The position numbers and the translations under genes were made by a program. DNA of 64,000 nucleotides from Sphingobacterium cellulitidis (GTDB taxonomy: Bacteria > Bacteroidota > Bacteroidia > Sphingobacteriales > Sphingobacteriaceae). A model generated the notes under the pieces. The model saw only the letters and a list, made by a program, of their open reading frames with translations. It had not been told where the DNA came from and ran no database searches. The first letter of the stretch is position 1, and each line of letters begins with the position of its first letter. Below are positions 36,333 through 46,700 of the stretch, in pieces. The DNA is taken from contig NOUX01000006.1 of NCBI GenBank assembly GCA_002245855.1, positions 237,980 through 301,979 on the forward strand, in the 5' to 3' direction.

Positions 36333-37871
36333 ATGAAAAAGATAGGTGCAACTTTATTAGCAGCCATCATAGGAGGAGCCATAGCCGTGGGTGGGTTTAA
36401 ACTCTTCGAAAATAAAAAGATGGACAACATGACGTTCGAAGAACGTCAAAAAGTTTATTATGCCAACAACCCTGCGGAAGAAATTTTATCCTCTACGGGA
36501 AATCCGGATTTTACCCAAGCTGCAGCAGCAGTCTCTCCGGGTGTGGTACACATTCAAGTAACAATGGCTAGCCGCGGTAACCGTGGCGGTGGGGGATCCC
36601 CATTCGATATGTTCGAAGAATTTTTTGGAGTACCACAACAACGTGGTCAAGCTCGACCAGCAACAGCCTCCGGATCCGGAGTAATCATCTCCCCAGACGG
36701 GTATATCGTAACGAATAACCACGTCGTGGAAGAAGCTGATAAAATCGAAGTCGTTCTTACTGATAAACGTAAGTATGAAGCTAAAGTAATCGGTAGAGAT
36801 CCAAACTTCGACTTGGCATTGATTAAGGTAAATGCAAATGGCCTCCCAATCGTAAAATTAGGTAACTCCGATAATGTGCAAATTGGTGAGTGGGTATTAG
36901 CAGTGGGGTATCCGCTAGGTTTACAATCGACCGTAACAGCTGGTATCATCAGTGCTAAAGGACGTCGTATCGGTATCCTTGATGAACCGACCCAAGGTCG
37001 TGGATATGGTGGAATGGGACAACAAGAACAAATGATCAGTAACGCTGTGGAATCCTTCTTGCAAACTGATGCCGTAATCAATCGTGGTAATAGTGGCGGT
37101 GCATTGGTTAATGCGCGTGGTGAACTAATCGGTATCAACTCAGCAATCGCTTCCCCAACTGGAACTTATGCTGGTTATGGATTCGCAATCCCAATTAACC
37201 TTGCCAAAAAAATTGTTGATGACTTTAAGGAGTTTGGAAGTGTGAAACGTGGATACGTAGGGGTTACTTTCACTGAAATTAATGATCAATTACGTGCTGA
37301 AAAAGGTATTGAAGATGTAAATGGATTATATGTTCGTGATGTATTGAAAGGTGGAGCAGCTGAAGCCGCAGGAATTAAACCTGGTGATATCTTAACGAAA
37401 GTAGAAGGTCGTGTAATTTATGGTACCCCTGACTTACAAGAGTACGTTGCTAGATTACGCCCAGGTGATAAAGTGAAAATTACTTACAAACGTGATGGCA
37501 AAGAAAAAGATGTCAATTTAACCCTTAAAGGTGAAGAGACTAAGCCGAAATCTGAAGATTCTGAATCTAGTGCTTCTGCAACTGAGATCTTCAATAAATT
37601 AGGTGCTAGCTTTGTTCCTGCAAGCAATGCTCGCAAACAAGAACTAGGAATTAAATCAGGTGTTGTGGTATCACAAGTTCACAGAGGTGGTGTTTTTGAA
37701 TACTTCGGCGTTGAAAGAGGATTGGTTATTACTGAAGTAAATGGTAAACCTGTAAATAATGTGGATGATGTGGAGTCTGCTCTAGGTAGCACTCGTCGTG
37801 ATATTGTCCGTATTACTGGCGTACCTGAAAAAGGTAGTACCGTTCAGTTCAATGTTCCATTGAAATACTAA
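36333..37871 (+). CDS. HtrA/DegP-type periplasmic serine protease
   Basis: A 512-residue DegP-like protease/chaperone. An uncleaved or cleaved N-terminal hydrophobic segment (residues 5-20) exports it. The trypsin-like domain has the triad H130 (TNNHVV), D160 (NFDLALIKV) and S254 (RGNSGGAL). A PDZ domain follows at about 285-390 and a second, more diverged one at about 420-512. It handles misfolded envelope proteins. A TACATTTG box at 36285-36292 matches the Bacteroidota -7 element (TAnnTTTG), but I see no good -33 partner. Confidence 0.94.
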   Translation: MKKIGATLLAAIIGGAIAVGGFKLFENKKMDNMTFEERQKVYYANNPAEEILSSTGNPDFTQAAAAVSPGVVHIQVTMASRGNRGGGGSPFDMFEEFFGVPQQRGQARPATASGSGVIISPDGYIVTNNHVVEEADKIEVVLTDKRKYEAKVIGRDPNFDLALIKVNANGLPIVKLGNSDNVQIGEWVLAVGYPLGLQSTVTAGIISAKGRRIGILDEPTQGRGYGGMGQQEQMISNAVESFLQTDAVINRGNSGGALVNARGELIGINSAIASPTGTYAGYGFAIPINLAKKIVDDFKEFGSVKRGYVGVTFTEINDQLRAEKGIEDVNGLYVRDVLKGGAAEAAGIKPGDILTKVEGRVIYGTPDLQEYVARLRPGDKVKITYKRDGKEKDVNLTLKGEETKPKSEDSESSASATEIFNKLGASFVPASNARKQELGIKSGVVVSQVHRGGVFEYFGVERGLVITEVNGKPVNNVDDVESALGSTRRDIVRITGVPEKGSTVQFNVPLKY

Positions 37872-37885
37872 TCAAAAGAAAATAA

Positions 37886-37918
37886 CAAAAGGGGCCCAAG
37901 TGATTGTGGCCCCTTTTG
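37886..37918 (+). terminator. Terminator of the htrA gene
   Basis: CAAAAGGGGCC (37886-37896) and GGCCCCTTTTG (37908-37918) form a stem, followed by CTTTTTC. Confidence 0.88.
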
Positions 37919-37980
37919 CTTTTTCTCTGAGGAAAAGGTGATTAGTAAAACGGTCAACTCTATTTAGGGATTGTCATTTA

Positions 37981-38006
37981 TCTCATATCTCAGGTCTCAT
38001 ATCTCA
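37981..38006. repeat. Tandem 12-bp direct repeat
   Basis: TCTCATATCTCA occurs twice, at 37981-37992 and 37995-38006, two bases apart, in the spacer before the phosphatase gene. It may be a simple-sequence remnant of a dispersed intergenic repeat. Confidence 0.6.
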
Positions 38007-38037
38007 ATACTAACTAGATAATGTTATATTTGAAACC

Positions 38038-38472
38038 ATGAAAATATTAATGGTGTGTTTAGGGAATATTTGCAGATCTCCATTGGCTCATGGAATCATG
38101 GAACACATGGTTGCTGAAAATGGATTAAGTTGGGAAATTGATTCTGCTGGTACTGGGGATTGGCATGTCGGGCATGCTCCTGATAAAAGATCCATCCAAG
38201 TCGCTAAAGATAGGGGAATCGATATCTCAAATCAAAGAGCGCAATTGTTTGAACCTAATTTCTTCTCTAAATACGACCGTATTCTGGTAATGGATAAACA
38301 GAATTATGCCGATGTCACTTCAATGGCAACCTCTCAGGAAGATTTAAATAAAGTATCCCTTTTCCTGACTGATGATATAGTTCCGGATCCTTATTATGAT
38401 TCAAATATGTTCGTTCCAGTTTTTGAACTGATTGAATCTAGATGCAAAGAACTAATCAAAAACTGGTCTTAA
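38038..38472 (+). CDS. Low-molecular-weight protein tyrosine phosphatase
   Basis: A 144-residue LMW-PTP. The P-loop CLGNICRS gives C7 and R13; the general acid Asp lies in the VPDPYYD segment. It dephosphorylates phosphotyrosine proteins or arginine-phosphate-like substrates in the cytoplasm. No tyrosine kinase or capsule gene is nearby, so the partner is unknown. It starts a compact run of four plus-strand genes ending at xthA. Confidence 0.93.
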   Translation: MKILMVCLGNICRSPLAHGIMEHMVAENGLSWEIDSAGTGDWHVGHAPDKRSIQVAKDRGIDISNQRAQLFEPNFFSKYDRILVMDKQNYADVTSMATSQEDLNKVSLFLTDDIVPDPYYDSNMFVPVFELIESRCKELIKNWS

Positions 38473-38482
38473 ATAAAAAACA

Positions 38483-38830
38483 ATGCAAGCCGCAGAAATA
38501 AATAAAAAGTGGAAAGCTCTACAGGAAGCTATCGCTAAAAACTTTGATATGGATATCCCTGATATCAAAGTGATGCTCTTCCTAATCGGTGTACAGGAAT
38601 TAGGAAAAGGCCCTCAGGAATTCTCAAAAAGAGAAAAAGAAGAATTGATGCATATCGCAACATGCAGACTCTTCAGTAGCCTCGGCTTTTATGAGCTGGA
38701 AGGACAGGATGAACAAGGTTGGCCTCATTGGAACTTAATCAAGCCTATCCCTAATTACACCCTTTTGGAACAAGAAATGATTATCAAATCGCTGATAATT
38801 GACTATTTTGAAGAAGTAAATTTCATTTAA
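38483..38830 (+). CDS. Small conserved hypothetical protein
   Basis: A 115-residue acidic, mostly helical protein with no signal or membrane segment. Notable segments are MLFLIGVQELGKGP and the C-terminal LLEQEMIIKSLIIDYFEEV. It lies 10 bases after the phosphatase and 3 bases before the PPIase, so it is co-transcribed with them. I recognise no named family; its place between housekeeping genes suggests a conserved Bacteroidota protein. Confidence 0.7.
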   Translation: MQAAEINKKWKALQEAIAKNFDMDIPDIKVMLFLIGVQELGKGPQEFSKREKEELMHIATCRLFSSLGFYELEGQDEQGWPHWNLIKPIPNYTLLEQEMIIKSLIIDYFEEVNFI

Positions 38831-38833
38831 TAT

Positions 38834-39595
38834 ATGAGAAGAATTTTATTATTGTTTGCTCTTGTATTAGGCATGAGCTTTGCCAATGCGCAAACCCCAA
38901 AAAACTACTATGTTGAAGTTAAAACCGGTAAAGGTAACGGTATTATCAAACTCTATAACGAAACCAGAAAACACCGCGATAACTTCGTGAAATTGGTTAA
39001 AGAAGGTTATTTCGACTCCTTAATGTTCCACCGGGTTATTCATAATTTTATGATTCAAGGTGGTGACCCTGATTCTAGATATGCTGCAAGTAGACAAAAA
39101 TTAGGCGAAGGAGGACCAGATTATAAGGTGCCTGCTGAAATTCAAGCCGGAATCATTCATAAAAAAGGCGCTCTAGGTGCAGCGAGAGATAACAATCCAG
39201 CAAAAGAATCTTCTGCCTCCCAATTTTACCTCGTGCAAGGTAGAGTGTTCACTGAAGCTGCTTTGGATTCTTTGGAGAAATTTCGCCTAAAAGGTAAAAA
39301 ACTAACCCCTCTTCAACGTGAAACTTATTCCTCTATTGGGGGTACTCCCCACTTGGATGGTGAATACACCGTCTTCGGTGAATTGATCGAAGGATTAGGC
39401 GTAGTAGATAGCATTGCTGAGGTTAAAACCGATGATAATGATCGCCCATATAATGATGAGCGATTTGCTATGAAACTATTAGATAGAAGACAAGCACTTG
39501 ATTTAGAACGTAAATTACAAGGGTTGCCTCCTAAAAAAGGTATTTTTACCAAACTCTTTGATTCAATGAAGTCTAAAAATTACAAGCTCCCATAA
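38834..39595 (+). CDS. Exported cyclophilin-type peptidyl-prolyl isomerase
   Basis: A 253-residue protein with a signal peptide (RRILLLFALVLGMSFANA) and a cyclophilin domain: FDSLMFHRVIHNFMIQGGDP, SSASQFYLVQG and EYTVFGELIEGL. The Arg of FHRV is the catalytic residue. It folds proline-containing envelope proteins in the periplasm. A Lys-rich tail follows. The xthA start lies one base after its stop codon. Confidence 0.93.
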   Translation: MRRILLLFALVLGMSFANAQTPKNYYVEVKTGKGNGIIKLYNETRKHRDNFVKLVKEGYFDSLMFHRVIHNFMIQGGDPDSRYAASRQKLGEGGPDYKVPAEIQAGIIHKKGALGAARDNNPAKESSASQFYLVQGRVFTEAALDSLEKFRLKGKKLTPLQRETYSSIGGTPHLDGEYTVFGELIEGLGVVDSIAEVKTDDNDRPYNDERFAMKLLDRRQALDLERKLQGLPPKKGIFTKLFDSMKSKNYKLP

Positions 39596-39596
39596 C

Positions 39597-40361
39597 ATGA
39601 AGATCCTAACTTATAATGTCAATGGAATCCGGGCAGCCTTGAAAAAAGGTTGGTTGGAGTGGTTAAAAGGCGAAAATCCTGATGTAATCTGTATTCAAGA
39701 AATTAAAGCAACTCCTGATCAAGTGCCTGAGATCGCCCTATTGGAAGACATGGGCTATGAGCATTATTGGTATCCAGCTCAGAAAAAAGGCTATAGTGGA
39801 ACCGCAATATTTACTCGAATCACACCAAACCATATTGAATACGGTTGTGGTCATGAAGACTATGATTTTGAAGGACGTATTATCCGTGCTGACTTTGATA
39901 AAGCTTCCGTAATGAGTGTTTATTTTCCTTCTGGTACCACGGGTGATGTTCGCCAGGATTTTAAATATCAGTTTCTGGATGACTTCCAGTCCTACAGCAA
40001 TGATTTGCTAAAAGAGAAACCTAATCTGGTCGTATGTGGTGATTTCAATATCTGTCACCGAGCAATTGATATCCATAATCCAAAATCCAATGCGAATAGC
40101 TCTGGCTTTTTACCCGCTGAAAGAGAATGGATGGAAAACTTTATTAATTCAGGATACATCGATTCATTTAGGCATTTAAATTCTGATCCACATCACTATA
40201 CTTGGTGGTCTTATCGTGCTGGCGCCAGAGGAAAGAACTTAGGCTGGCGTATCGACTATAATATGGTCTCTAATGGTTTGAAAGATAGTATTAAATCTTC
40301 CCGAATTATACCTCAAGCAATTCACTCTGACCATTGCCCAGTGGAATTAATTCTTGATTAG
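39597..40361 (+). CDS. xth: Exodeoxyribonuclease III
   Basis: A 254-residue AP endonuclease of the ExoIII family. Landmarks are TYNVNGIRAALKKGW, the metal-binding Glu in CIQEIKA, the VCGDFNICH box with catalytic Asp and Asn, and the C-terminal SDHCPVEL with the catalytic His. It repairs abasic sites. A terminator follows directly after the stop. Confidence 0.95.
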   Translation: MKILTYNVNGIRAALKKGWLEWLKGENPDVICIQEIKATPDQVPEIALLEDMGYEHYWYPAQKKGYSGTAIFTRITPNHIEYGCGHEDYDFEGRIIRADFDKASVMSVYFPSGTTGDVRQDFKYQFLDDFQSYSNDLLKEKPNLVVCGDFNICHRAIDIHNPKSNANSSGFLPAEREWMENFINSGYIDSFRHLNSDPHHYTWWSYRAGARGKNLGWRIDYNMVSNGLKDSIKSSRIIPQAIHSDHCPVELILD

Positions 40362-40363
40362 AT

Positions 40364-40396
40364 AAAAAAAGTAGACTCATTAGGTCTACTTTTTTT
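40364..40396 (+). terminator. Terminator after xth
   Basis: Thirteen-base arms AAAAAAAGTAGAC and GTCTACTTTTTTT enclose TCATTAG. Confidence 0.92.
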
Positions 40397-40418
40397 ATTT
40401 ATTGCTTATATTTATTTC

Positions 40419-40607
40419 ATGAGCAAGAAAATCGCATGGATATTTTTTATGATTACCCTCCTTTTACTGGGGATCTGTGCGTTTGAAATTATTATGCAAT
40501 TCCAAAGATCTGCATTATCTTATCCAATTTTCTTAACCTCCTTATCATTGATTATTTCTGCGTTATTATTCTTGAAAAACGCTCTTCGACCCATGAAGAT
40601 TAAATAA
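40419..40607 (+). CDS. Small two-helix membrane protein
   Basis: A 62-residue protein with two hydrophobic segments (about residues 4-26 and 34-52) and a basic C-terminus. It lies between a terminator and proB. The family is not recognised. The membrane topology and clean separation make it a likely real small gene, but it could be spurious. Confidence 0.5.
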   Translation: MSKKIAWIFFMITLLLLGICAFEIIMQFQRSALSYPIFLTSLSLIISALLFLKNALRPMKIK

Positions 40608-40744
40608 TTAATCCCCCTCTCAATAATATCTCTGTTTGAATTCCAGTAATGGATTTCCTTTATTTATTTCTAATTTAGCATCAAACATGATGTATTGTTG
40701 ATTAAATATTAATAATATATTATTTAATCTGAATAATTCGTAAA

Positions 40745-41776
40745 ATGAAAAAGCCTATACTCGTCATCAAATTTGGTTCTGCAGCTATTACCACAGACGG
40801 TGAGATTGATGAAAGAATTGTTTTAGAAATCGCTAGACAATGTGCGCAGCTGCAACCCCTATATAATATTGTGATAGTATCTTCCGGCGCAGTTGCTGCT
40901 GGGAAAAAGTATATCCCAAAATATACTGGAACATTGGCGCAAAAAAAAGCCGCCGCTGCAATTGGAAATCCAATGTTGGTCCGAACTTATGGAACCTATT
41001 TTAAACCTTTTAAAATAGCTTTGGCTCAAAGCCTCTGTGAAAGACATCATTTTGCCAATAGAAATCAATTTCTCCAATTAAAAAGTACCTATGAAACTCT
41101 ATGGAAAAATAATGTTATCCCTATTGCAAATGAAAATGACGTGGTGAGTAATAAAGAATTGAAGTTCTCAGATAATGATGAACTCGCTACCTTGATCGCT
41201 GTTGGGTTTGGTGCCGAACAAGTTCTTTTTAGCACTTCCGTTCCTGGGGTCCTCGATGCACAAGGGAATGTAATCCATGAAATTAAGGTTATTGATAAAG
41301 CTGCGCTGGCTTTGGCAAAAGATGAAAAATCTACGGTCGGCTTGGGAGGCATGATTTCTAAACTTAATTTTGCCCGACTAGCAAATCAAATGGGAATAAA
41401 AGCCGTTATTTTTTCCATGAAAACTGAAGATGGCATCCTAAAAGCTGTGAACGGAAAAACTGGAACCCTGTGCCATCCTCAAGCTAAAAAAGTATCCTCT
41501 AGAAATAAATGGCTCGCAAGCGGAAGTTTAATAACTGGTTTAGTCCAAGTTGATAAAGGCGCCATTGACGCCTTAAATAAACGAAAAAGCTTGTTGGCAG
41601 TAGGCGTTAATAAAATAATCCAAGATTTTGAAGCAGGTGAAGTGTTTCAAATTGCCGATGAAGACCACGTCATTCATGCCGTAGCAAAATCAAAAATCGA
41701 TTCCATTTCCTTGAAATCTAAATCTGAAAAAAAGAATATTGAAATTGCACATGCTGACGATATTGTGCTCTTATAA
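40745..41776 (+). CDS. proB: Glutamate 5-kinase
   Basis: A 343-residue amino-acid kinase that phosphorylates glutamate as the first step of proline synthesis. The N-terminus VIKFGSAAI, the EAD-type NENDVVS box and the VGLGGMISKLNFARLA segment are typical. The C-terminal 80 residues (KGAIDALNKRKSLLAVGVN) form a PUA domain. It is followed 10 bases later by proA. An AT-rich 9-bp hairpin (GATTAAATA/TATTTAATC, 40700-40729) lies just before the start. Confidence 0.94.
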   Translation: MKKPILVIKFGSAAITTDGEIDERIVLEIARQCAQLQPLYNIVIVSSGAVAAGKKYIPKYTGTLAQKKAAAAIGNPMLVRTYGTYFKPFKIALAQSLCERHHFANRNQFLQLKSTYETLWKNNVIPIANENDVVSNKELKFSDNDELATLIAVGFGAEQVLFSTSVPGVLDAQGNVIHEIKVIDKAALALAKDEKSTVGLGGMISKLNFARLANQMGIKAVIFSMKTEDGILKAVNGKTGTLCHPQAKKVSSRNKWLASGSLITGLVQVDKGAIDALNKRKSLLAVGVNKIIQDFEAGEVFQIADEDHVIHAVAKSKIDSISLKSKSEKKNIEIAHADDIVLL

Positions 41777-41786
41777 AAGTGAACCT

Positions 41787-43037
41787 ATGGAAAAATCAAT
41801 ACAACTTCAATTAGAAAATACCAGAAAAGCCAAAAGAGCAATTTCAGTATTGACTATTGAACAGAAAATGAAAATCCTCAATGCAATTGCTGACGAATTG
41901 CTCCTAAATACGGATCAAATTATCCTCGAAAATCAAAAAGATCTCGATCGAATGGATCCGCAGGATTCCAAATATGATCGCCTTAAATTAACTAAAGCAA
42001 GAATTGAAGATTTAGCGGATAGTGTCCGGGCAGTCGCTAAATTGGATGATCCGACAGGGAAGCTGCTAAGTAGCAAAACCCTGGAAAATGGATTGTTAGT
42101 AGAAAAAAGATCAGTTGCCTTGGGAGTGGTAGGTGTAATCTATGAATCTAGGCCGAATGTAACTATAGATGTTGCGGTTTTATGTATTCAATCCGGAAAT
42201 GTCTGCCTGCTGAGGGGAGGATCAGACGCTTGGTTTAGTAATACTTTCCTGGTTAACTTGATTCAGGATGTTCTGCTAAAGTTTAATACCGACCCTTGTA
42301 TCGTTCAACTTTTACCAACCGATCGCGAGCTAGTGACAGAGCTTCTGACTGCCGTGAAATATGTGGATATCTTGATCCCGCGGGGATCTCAAGGCTTAAT
42401 TGATTTTGTGCGAGAAAATGCAAAAGTTCCTGTGATTGAGACTGGAGCAGGAGTATGTCATACCTATATCGATAAAACGGCTGATTTATCACAAGCCGCA
42501 AAAATAGTAGCTAATGCCAAGATTTCTAGACCCTCTGTTTGCAACGCCTTGGATTGTATACTCGTGGATATGGACGTTACAGAAGCTTTCGTAAATAAAT
42601 TGGCCCCTTTGCTCGCTGAAGCAAATGTGAAAATTCTAGCTGATGAAAAAAGCTATTCTGATTTAAAAAATCTTGAGTATCCAAATTTAGAACCAGCCAA
42701 AGCAGAAGATTTTGGAAGAGAATTCTTAGACCTCATTTGTTCAATGAAGGTTGTTAATAATTTAGATGAAGCTCTAGACCATATCGCGAACTATTCTTCT
42801 AAACATTCTGAATGTATTATTTCCTCAGATCCAAAAAATATTCTCACTTTTATGAACGCTGTAGATGCGGCAGCTGTCTATTCTAATGCCTCAACACGAT
42901 TTACGGATGGTGCTGAGTTTGGCTTAGGCGCAGAAATTGGAATTTCAACACAAAAACTTCATGCCCGGGGACCATTTGCTTTGGAAAAGTTAGTGACAGA
43001 AAAATGGTTCGTAACTGGCGAAGGTCAAATTAGATAA
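41787..43037 (+). CDS. proA: Gamma-glutamyl phosphate reductase
   Basis: A 416-residue aldehyde dehydrogenase-superfamily enzyme. It reduces glutamyl 5-phosphate to glutamate semialdehyde with NADPH. The catalytic Cys lies in RPSVCNALDCILVD. Further landmarks are VGVIYESRPNVTIDV and TRFTDGAEFGLGAEIG. I chose the ATG at 41787; a longer frame from 41739 would overlap proB. It is one base from the small gene that follows. Confidence 0.95.
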   Translation: MEKSIQLQLENTRKAKRAISVLTIEQKMKILNAIADELLLNTDQIILENQKDLDRMDPQDSKYDRLKLTKARIEDLADSVRAVAKLDDPTGKLLSSKTLENGLLVEKRSVALGVVGVIYESRPNVTIDVAVLCIQSGNVCLLRGGSDAWFSNTFLVNLIQDVLLKFNTDPCIVQLLPTDRELVTELLTAVKYVDILIPRGSQGLIDFVRENAKVPVIETGAGVCHTYIDKTADLSQAAKIVANAKISRPSVCNALDCILVDMDVTEAFVNKLAPLLAEANVKILADEKSYSDLKNLEYPNLEPAKAEDFGREFLDLICSMKVVNNLDEALDHIANYSSKHSECIISSDPKNILTFMNAVDAAAVYSNASTRFTDGAEFGLGAEIGISTQKLHARGPFALEKLVTEKWFVTGEGQIR

Positions 43038-43038
43038 T

Positions 43039-43422
43039 ATGGGAATTAGATTCGAAAAAGATACCATCCTGAACTGGATAAATGAAATGGGTAAGTATTT
43101 AAGACTGGTAGTCGATAAGTATGAGGCCTTTGATAAGGAAAATGAAACAATGGATTTGAATCAAGGTTATACCGATTTCTTTAAAATAGAGCGTAAGTTC
43201 CTCCTTGAGGGAAATCAATCCGATATCGAAAATTTTATTAGCTCATTAGAGCCTGAGCAGGTTAGGCCTTTAGCGCAATTGATCATGTATGATGGGCTAA
43301 TAAACCAAAACAAAGATCTACTCCAAAATGCTAAGTTTATCTTCGAATGGAATATGAAGAAAACTGGCGCCTACTCCTTCGAAGATTTTGATTATCTCTC
43401 AAAGATAGATCGTAATCTGTAG
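43039..43422 (+). CDS. Small helical protein downstream of proA
   Basis: A 127-residue acidic helical protein, with NWINEMGKYLRLVVDKY near the start and a C-terminal FEDFDYLSKIDRNL. It starts one base after the proA stop, so it belongs to the proBA operon. The family is not recognised. It has no signal peptide. Confidence 0.7.
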   Translation: MGIRFEKDTILNWINEMGKYLRLVVDKYEAFDKENETMDLNQGYTDFFKIERKFLLEGNQSDIENFISSLEPEQVRPLAQLIMYDGLINQNKDLLQNAKFIFEWNMKKTGAYSFEDFDYLSKIDRNL

Positions 43423-43459
43423 AAAAATATTCTCAAGAAACAATAAAATTTGTTTAAAT

Positions 43460-43490
43460 GGCAATATTATCCCAATAATATTGCCTTTCT
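43460..43490 (+). terminator. Terminator of the proBA operon
   Basis: GGCAATATTAT (43460-43470) pairs with ATAATATTGCC (43475-43485), followed by TTTCT. Confidence 0.82.
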
Positions 43491-43773
43491 TGTAATGGGC
43501 CTTTCTTGATTGGTTGAGTATTAATTAAATATTATGCCCACTTCGTATATTTTGTTACAATTTGGAAGATTCTAACTAGTTTAATAACAATATTTATTTG
43601 TTATTACACCAAATTTAACCTATCTAACCTTTATTCGTTTAATTTTTTACTATTGATATTGGTTAATTCTAACTTTTTGTTATATAATTGATAATAATAA
43701 AGTAATAATTACATAACACACTAACCAATAGTTGTGTAAAGCAATATTTTTTAGCAAACACAAATAAATAATT
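43491..43773. other. AT-rich leader upstream of the first susC
   Basis: This gene-free stretch holds TTTTGTTACAA (43550-43560) and the promoter-like TGTTATATAATTG (43678-43690). Both recur at nearly the same distances before the second susC gene. No open frame in it looks real. Confidence 0.6.
43658..43690 (+). promoter_or_regulatory. Predicted Bacteroidota-type promoter of the first susC gene
   Basis: ATTG (43658-43661) and TATAATTG (43683-43690) are spaced 21 bases apart, close to the Bacteroidota -33 TTTG / -7 TAnnTTTG pattern (one mismatch in each). The second susC has TTTG and the same TATAATTG with the same 21-base spacer. Confidence 0.5.
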
Positions 43774-46700
43774 ATGAAACAACAATTACTCAGCTTTCTT
43801 TTGCTGTTTATGGTATCCATAGGTATCGTAAATGCGCAGAACCTTCAAGTGAGTGGAAAAGTCACCTCGCAAGAAGATGGTTCCCCAATCAACGGAACTA
43901 CCATTACAGTTATCGGAACGAATACTTCTACCCAAACCGATGAAAGTGGAAGTTATACAATCTCGGCTCCAGCGAATGGTTCTTTAAGATTTTCTAACAT
44001 AGGTTTTGTTAGTCAAACGGTTAGTATTAACAATAATGCCCTGATCAATGTAAATTTGGTTGCTGATCAAGCGGCGTTGGATGAAGTCGTGGTAACTGGA
44101 TACGCTAATATTAAAAAGACAGAATTCTCAGGTGCTGCATCGGTTATCTCCATGAAAGAAATTGAAGATAAACCGGTAGTCAATCTGACGCAAAACCTTC
44201 AAGGTCGTGTTCCCGGATTATTGGCAAATTCTGGATCTGGCCAACCTGGAGCCAGTGCAAATGTGCAAATTCGTGGTACCAAATCTATCCAAGGGTCTGG
44301 CGCACAGCCACTCTATATTATTGATGGAGTGCCTGCATCTGCTAGCACTGTTCAGAATATCAACCCCAATGACTTTGAAAGCATGACCGTTCTAAAAGAC
44401 GCGAGTGCTGCAGCATTATATGGTGCCCGTGGTGGTGTAGGGGTAATTGTAATCACAACAAAACAAGGTAAAAAAGGAACTTCGGAAATCAGTCTGAGAA
44501 CTCAATTCGGGGTAACTGCCCCTCCTGATTTCTCAAGACTTAATTTGATGAATACCTCCGAATTATTGGCTTATGAAGAACGCGTAGGCGCAATTACAGG
44601 ATCCCAAAATGCTGCATTCTCCAATGTGCCTGGATGGTATTACAGCCGTAAAAACCCAGCAAATGCTAACCTTTCGGCTGCTCAATTAGCAGAGTATGAT
44701 AGAAAATTAGACAGTACCAGAAATATCAATACGGATATTAAAGACCTCCTGTTTAGAAATGGTATCTCCCAAACTTATGAACTTAACCTAAGAGGAGGAT
44801 CTGAAAACCTAACTTACTTCACTAGTTTAGGTTATATGAATCAGGACGGTGTGGATAAAACTTCCGATTTCGAAAGATTCACAACCCGATTCAATTTAGG
44901 CTACAACAAAGGAAAATTCAGCGTTCAATTTAACAATAGCTTGGGTTATTCCCTTATGCGAAGAGCAAGTGGAGATGGGTTCGGAAATAGCCCCTTGAAT
45001 CCTTTTCAAATGATCTATCGTGCTAAACCCTATGATAATCCTTATTTAGCCGATGGTACCCTGAATTTTGGTGGGGGTGGTACCAACTTAAATATGAAAA
45101 CCTTGGCAAACTTGGTAGAAGCAAATGAAAATACCCGTTGGACTGAAAAATCTTGGAAGATTAACTCTGGGTTAATCTTGGGCTTTAAAATTACTGATGA
45201 TATTACTATCCGAAATACAACAGGTATTGATGCTGATAATGGTTTGTACGAATTCTATATTAACCCTAATTCCTATAGAGGTTCCTTGCAAACATTCCAA
45301 CATGGTTTAGCGAGGGAAGCTAATAGAATTAATGCTCAAATTATTAATACATCTAGTATTAACTATAATAAAACCTTTAATGAACTTCATAAAATTGATG
45401 TAGGTGCTTATTTCGAAGGTATCAGAGTCTATAATAAAGGTTTGGGAATGATGTTGTATAACTTGAACCCTTCTCTACCATGGACAGGTCAAGGTGCAAA
45501 TCCTTTGCCAACCAATGGTGCAGAAACAATGCCTCAGTATGCAACTAGTGCTAGGTCTGGTTATGGAATTCGCTCTTATTTTGCTACTGCAGCCTACGAT
45601 TATGCTGGTAAATATTCCATTACTGCAAACTTAAGACGCGATGGTACTTCCAGAATCGTCAATATCGACAACCGTGAAATTACAACATGGTCGGCTGGTG
45701 CAACCTGGAATATTATTCAAGAAAATTTCATGAAAGATCAAACCCTTTTTACGGATCTGAGATTAAGAGCTAGTTATGGGCAAGCGCCTAATATTGGTAG
45801 TATTGCCTTGAATTCATATGGTTTAGGGTTCGGTGGTTTGGAAGCCTGGACGATTCCTAATTATACTTCGTCTCAAGTACCAGGCTATGGAACGGCAGCT
45901 TATCCAGGTTCTACTCTGCCTGGTATTGCTCCAACAACGCCAGGAAACCCGAACTTAAAAATTGAAACAGTGAACAAAGCGAATATCGGCCTTGACTTTA
46001 ATATGTGGACTAACAGAGCTAGATTCTCTTTCGACGTATATAGTGAAATTACCAATGACCTTTTCGTAGATCAACCGCTTAGTAATACTACTGGATTTAA
46101 TAGTATGGCTATTAATGCTGGTAAAATGTCTAATAAAGGTCTTGAGGGTATGATTAGTGTGGATGTGTTTAGAACCAATGATATTGATATTAATGTGGGA
46201 TTAAACCACGCTATTAACGTCAATAAAATTGAAGACCTTGGCGCTGTTACCCAGTATGAATTGGGAACTTACTTAATAAAAGAAGGCCTGCCTTTTGGAT
46301 CTCACTATACTTATAATTATTTAGGAGCTGACCCTGAAACTGGTAGACCAATGTATTATGCCCAAGATGGTACTACAGTGGTTTACGAATTGGCAAATGC
46401 CGGTCGTTTCGCAACTTTTGGAACCTATAAACCGAAACATGTCGGTGGTTTTACTTTCGACTTCAGATATAAGGCCTTTACTTTAAGTACTTTGTTCTCG
46501 TATCAATTTGATGTGGTTAGAAGTAACAATATAAGAAACTGGATCACTGATGGAACCAGAGGTTATATCGGTTCTGTAAACCAATCTAGAGAACTTTTGG
46601 ATAATCAATGGGAAAAACCGGGCGACCAAAAATTCTTCGCCTCTCCAGTATATTCCAAAGGATTTACAAACTCTGATTTACAAAATGCCAAATTCTTAAG

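Noticed and set aside
36647-37138. A 163-residue minus-strand open frame inside the htrA gene.
   Set aside because: It is fully antisense to a clear protease gene; Pro/Ser-rich composition is typical of a shadow frame.
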